Source of the DNA: Toxonevra muliebris
Lineage: Eukaryota > Arthropoda > Insecta > Diptera > Pallopteridae
Assembly (NCBI GenBank): GCA_963691655.1
Contig: OY829328.1
Location: 14,524,704 to 14,588,703 of the forward strand
DNA length: 64,000 nt
Reading direction: 5' to 3'
In this document: positions 60,890-64,000 of the stretch, in pieces
Layout of the letters: the number at the start of each line of letters is the position of its first letter
How positions within the stretch are numbered: the first letter of the stretch is position 1
Notes under the pieces: model-generated
The model's database searches: none
What the model saw: only the letters and a program-made list of their open reading frames with translations
Told to the model about the DNA's origin: nothing
Program-made: the position numbers and the translations under genes

Positions 60890-62455
60890 TGTAATCGTGT
60901 AACTTCTGAACGTCTTGACCGATTGAAGTCATATTCCCAGAATATATTTGCTATAACAAGAGATGCAACATAGCTATTCATAAAGGTTTTTGGGAAAGTG
61001 GGCGTGGCACCTCCTATACGATTTCAATATTTTTTTGGGTATATCTCAAGAATCATTTATTGCACAGCACCGAAATTTGGTTCAAAAGCATGAATTAACA
61101 AAGCCATGCGACAGCAAAAATATGGGTGGGGTTGACAAAGGGGGTGTGGCACCTTATATATAACCTGAATTTCGATAACGGGATGTATTAGAAGCCATTT
61201 ATGATACGGAACTAAGATTTAGTATGGAAGTATTATTTGTCATTGCCGAATTTAAAAATTCTTTCAGTTTGTTGGATTAGTGGGTGTGGCACAATGCTCT
61301 ACTTCTATTTTCTTTTAACTTTACTACTACTATTTTATTACATTTTTTCGACAATTTCTTCTTAAAACGGCATCAATGAACATACTTTTTGTTACACCGT
61401 CAATGAACTGGATGTATGACATCTGAGAAAAAATAAATCCATAAAAGAAAATAGATTTACTTAGTTTTTTTAATTTGTTTTTTTTTTTCATAAAACATAT
61501 TATAAATGCAGCACAAAAAAAAAAACCAAATACAAATTTTGTCTTTTTCTTAAATATATATTGTTTTTTTTTTGGAAAAAAAAGAGATAAGATCAACATA
61601 AAACTCACTGAACAGCTCGGGTGTAATACACTCATGTTCATTGACGCCGGGTTAAAATTCGTTGTCGAATTCTGACCAACTTTGCCGAATAAAGTATGGC
61701 AAAAGAATAGACTTTGACCATTTTTAAATAATTATAATTAATTTAAAATTTTGTTGTTGAATTTCAAAAATTTTTACTTCAAATGCTTAGCTAAAGTTTT
61801 AATACAACAGAAGTAAGTAAATAAGCGAAACTCCAATAATTGAATAAATTCATATAAAATGTCTTCGCAGTTAAAATTTGTGAATTGGCCGCTTGAATGA
61901 CTATTACTAAATATTCGACGAAGCTTTTTTACATATTGTGAATCAAATTATTTTCGTATGCTGTCAATTTTAGATTTTACAGCCGCAAAATTTTTTGACC
62001 TTTTATATATGATTGACATACAATTTTCTACAATGATGTCTTGATAGGTTCCTGGCTTTGCGCGAATTCTAATCCATATGCTTTTTTTAGGTATATATAA
62101 AAAAAGGCGTACCTTTCATATACATATGTACATATCTTAAATATTCATTATGAGATATCTCAGGAAGCACATGTAGAGTATGACACTAAGATTTGGTATG
62201 AAAGTATTATATACCAATACCGAAGTTATAGTGGAGTTTGAGGTCTTAATGTCAAGTGGACGTGACACCTCCCATATAGCCTAAAAATCCATAGGTAGCT
62301 CTTTTCCAAAAAAAAAAATTAAACTTAAATATACTGTGATTTTGAACTTCTATGAATTCTGGGGGAAGGAACACATTTTTCTGTCTTGGTTGCTTTATAT
62401 ATATGGGTGTAATCGGTTAAGTGGGTGTGGCATGTCCTATATAAATGAAAATTTC
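60890..62455 (+). repeat. Repeat family with recurring GTGGGYGTGGCACC motif
   Basis: GTGGGCGTGGCACCTCCTAT at 60997 recurs in degenerate form at 61139, 61281, 62257 and 62421, usually followed by CCTATATA. Phrases such as ATATCTCA(A/G)GAA and ACTAAGATTTGGTATG(A)AAGTAT also recur, at 61036, 61209, 62154 and 62189. It looks like one long decayed transposable element with internally similar blocks. The class is unknown to me. No coding frame. Confidence 0.55.
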
Positions 62456-62459
62456 AAAT

Positions 62460-64000
62460 GTAAAACTCTTAAAAATTAACAAAAGTTCTAACAAAATTAT
62501 AAAAAAAATACACAAAACCAGGCATTAGAGAACTATCACACAAAGAGCTTTTAAATTACCCATGTTTTCTATGGTTTTGGAATGGTACCTACTATTTACT
62601 ATGTCACTCTCTTTCTCTGCCTCTTTTTCTCTCGACAGAGCTCTTTTTCTTTTTCTACGTAAATGAGCCAAGTACATGTGACATTTCTTCAGCTCTTTTG
62701 CATACTACAGCGCAGCTAGTTCTGATCTTCGGCGAATTTTTTGGTATGAATCATTTTTTAAATTTCAAATCACTTTGCTATTCTTGGCAATTTGCAAAAT
62801 ATTCAAAAGAAAATGTAGAACAAGTAGCATTTGTTTTCAACAACTACTTATAACTTTTTTATCTTCCATGCGGAAACTTTGGATGCATGCTTCAAAAGTA
62901 AGTATGTAGTTTTTGATATTAAAAGTTTTCTGCCGGTATTACTTTTTTCATGCGCAAAACAGAACATTAATTGGATGTAATTTATATTGTAACAATATTT
63001 CATTATCAATAATTAAGTTTTTTTATTTGTCTATACACTCTTCTATCTTTTATCGTTTGAATGTTCCAGGAAATTTTCGCTTTATTATCAATTGTACATA
63101 GAAAAAAGAACACACAAAAATACACAGTAATAAAATAGAAAAATATGAAAAAACAAAATTATTTCATGATATTTTGCAATCTCAAAAAAGACGAGTAACT
63201 ATGCGTTTCTCTTATTTACTTATTTCCATTTTAGCAAATAAAATTATTTGCTGTTTCTTTTCATTATTTTTGTGTGTAAAATTTCATTCAATAGATGAGA
63301 CAGAAAACAATTCAACGATTTTGCTCGTGTTGCACAAAAAGTTCACTAGTTTAACTTGATTGCCAAGTGCCACATTGTGTGTATGCTTTGAGGTTTATAA
63401 CAATTAAAAGATACTACATGCATACATAAATAAACAAATAAATAAAAATTAAAAGTTGTTTTATATTTTTGTTTTTTTTGTGCTTTCAAGTAAAAATTCA
63501 TATAGGCAAATATTTAAAATATGAAGGCGATACTGTAAATGCAATAAAAAAAAAACAAAACAAAAGACTTAAAATAAATGAAGAATCGATGTAAACAAAT
63601 AAATTAAGTATTAAATTAGAAAAAATGTTTTTAAAAACTACTCTTTTAAAACCAGCAACAACAACAAGAATAATATTAAAAATAACATTCACATACACAT
63701 GCACATTCGTACTTCGCACAGGTAGAAACAAAAACAAATGTGCACAAATTCACAAAACAAAAAGATTAAAAAGCAACAAAAAAAAAAAACTCAACTAAAG
63801 CAGCGGTGTCATGTGTATTTGTTATAAATATAAAAGCAACAACAAGCAGTTGCTTCGTATGTTTGTTTGTATGTGTATATGGTGCAGTTGCTCAGTAAGT
63901 CATTCAGTTAGTCAGTCAAACCGCCTTACAGACAAGGTGTTCGAACGCAAGCAACACGCACACATAGCCACACTCAAAACTCAAATTAAAACACACACAT
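62460..64000. other. Right-edge non-coding stretch
   Basis: AT-rich, with CA- and A-rich runs. 63880-63960 has TCAGT repeats and higher G+C, but no promoter or exon that I can support. Confidence 0.4.

Noticed and set aside
63880..63960. Arthropod promoter with TCAGT initiators
   Set aside because: Several TCAGT words occur, but a downstream element is not at the required spacing from any of them, and no TATA box is present.
1..64000. CRISPR arrays, operons, phage or other prokaryotic systems
   Set aside because: Intron-containing genes, SINEs and LINEs show eukaryotic nuclear DNA. No regularly spaced repeat array was seen.

Overview
The window is AT-rich eukaryotic DNA from a fly. Two spliced protein-coding genes can be recognised, both on the minus strand. 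They sit in about 55 kb of intron and intergenic sequence full of transposon remnants. The gene structures, the retroelement types and a SINE body that I recall from tephritid fruit-fly sequence (inference from memory) point to a higher dipteran, probably a tephritid. No prokaryotic features, rRNA, CRISPR or intact tRNA genes were seen.

Gene 1 (2879-6460, minus) is the 5' coding half of the GDAP2 orthologue. I resolved six coding exons by splice sites and phase: 6464-6404 (ATG at 6460), 6295-6135, 6057-5915, 5849-5717, 3301-3192 and 3121-2879. They give 282 codons holding the macro domain. The CRAL-TRIO half must lie beyond the left edge. The intron between 5717 and 3301 carries a young rearrangement: a 343-bp tandem duplication whose junction holds an inverted copy of sequence from 7.5 kb, with 3-nt microhomology at both joints.

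Gene 2 (48285-50531, minus) is the TENT5 (FAM46) nucleotidyltransferase. It has a 536-codon reading frame with the NGG...DLD active site, then Gln/Gly-rich sequence, then a TGA. The same frame stays open for another 193 sense codons, so it is a candidate for stop-codon readthrough or for a small in-frame intron. A splice acceptor lies just upstream of the ATG. The remaining 13.5 kb to the right edge is probably its 5' intron and promoter side.

Between and around the genes there are 5'-truncated non-LTR retrotransposons (14.5-16 kb, 21.8-22.5 kb, 29.75-30.1 kb and 31.7-34 kb, the last with one LINE inside another). There are also RTE-like fragments (10.9 and 37.6 kb), two degenerate Tc1/mariner-superfamily transposases (8.2-8.9 and 42.5-43.25 kb), several SINEs and many MITEs with terminal inverted repeats, some nested up to three deep. 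One SINE shares the 3' tail of the LINE at 31.9 kb. The other long stretches are AT-rich, low-complexity DNA in which I see no gene.
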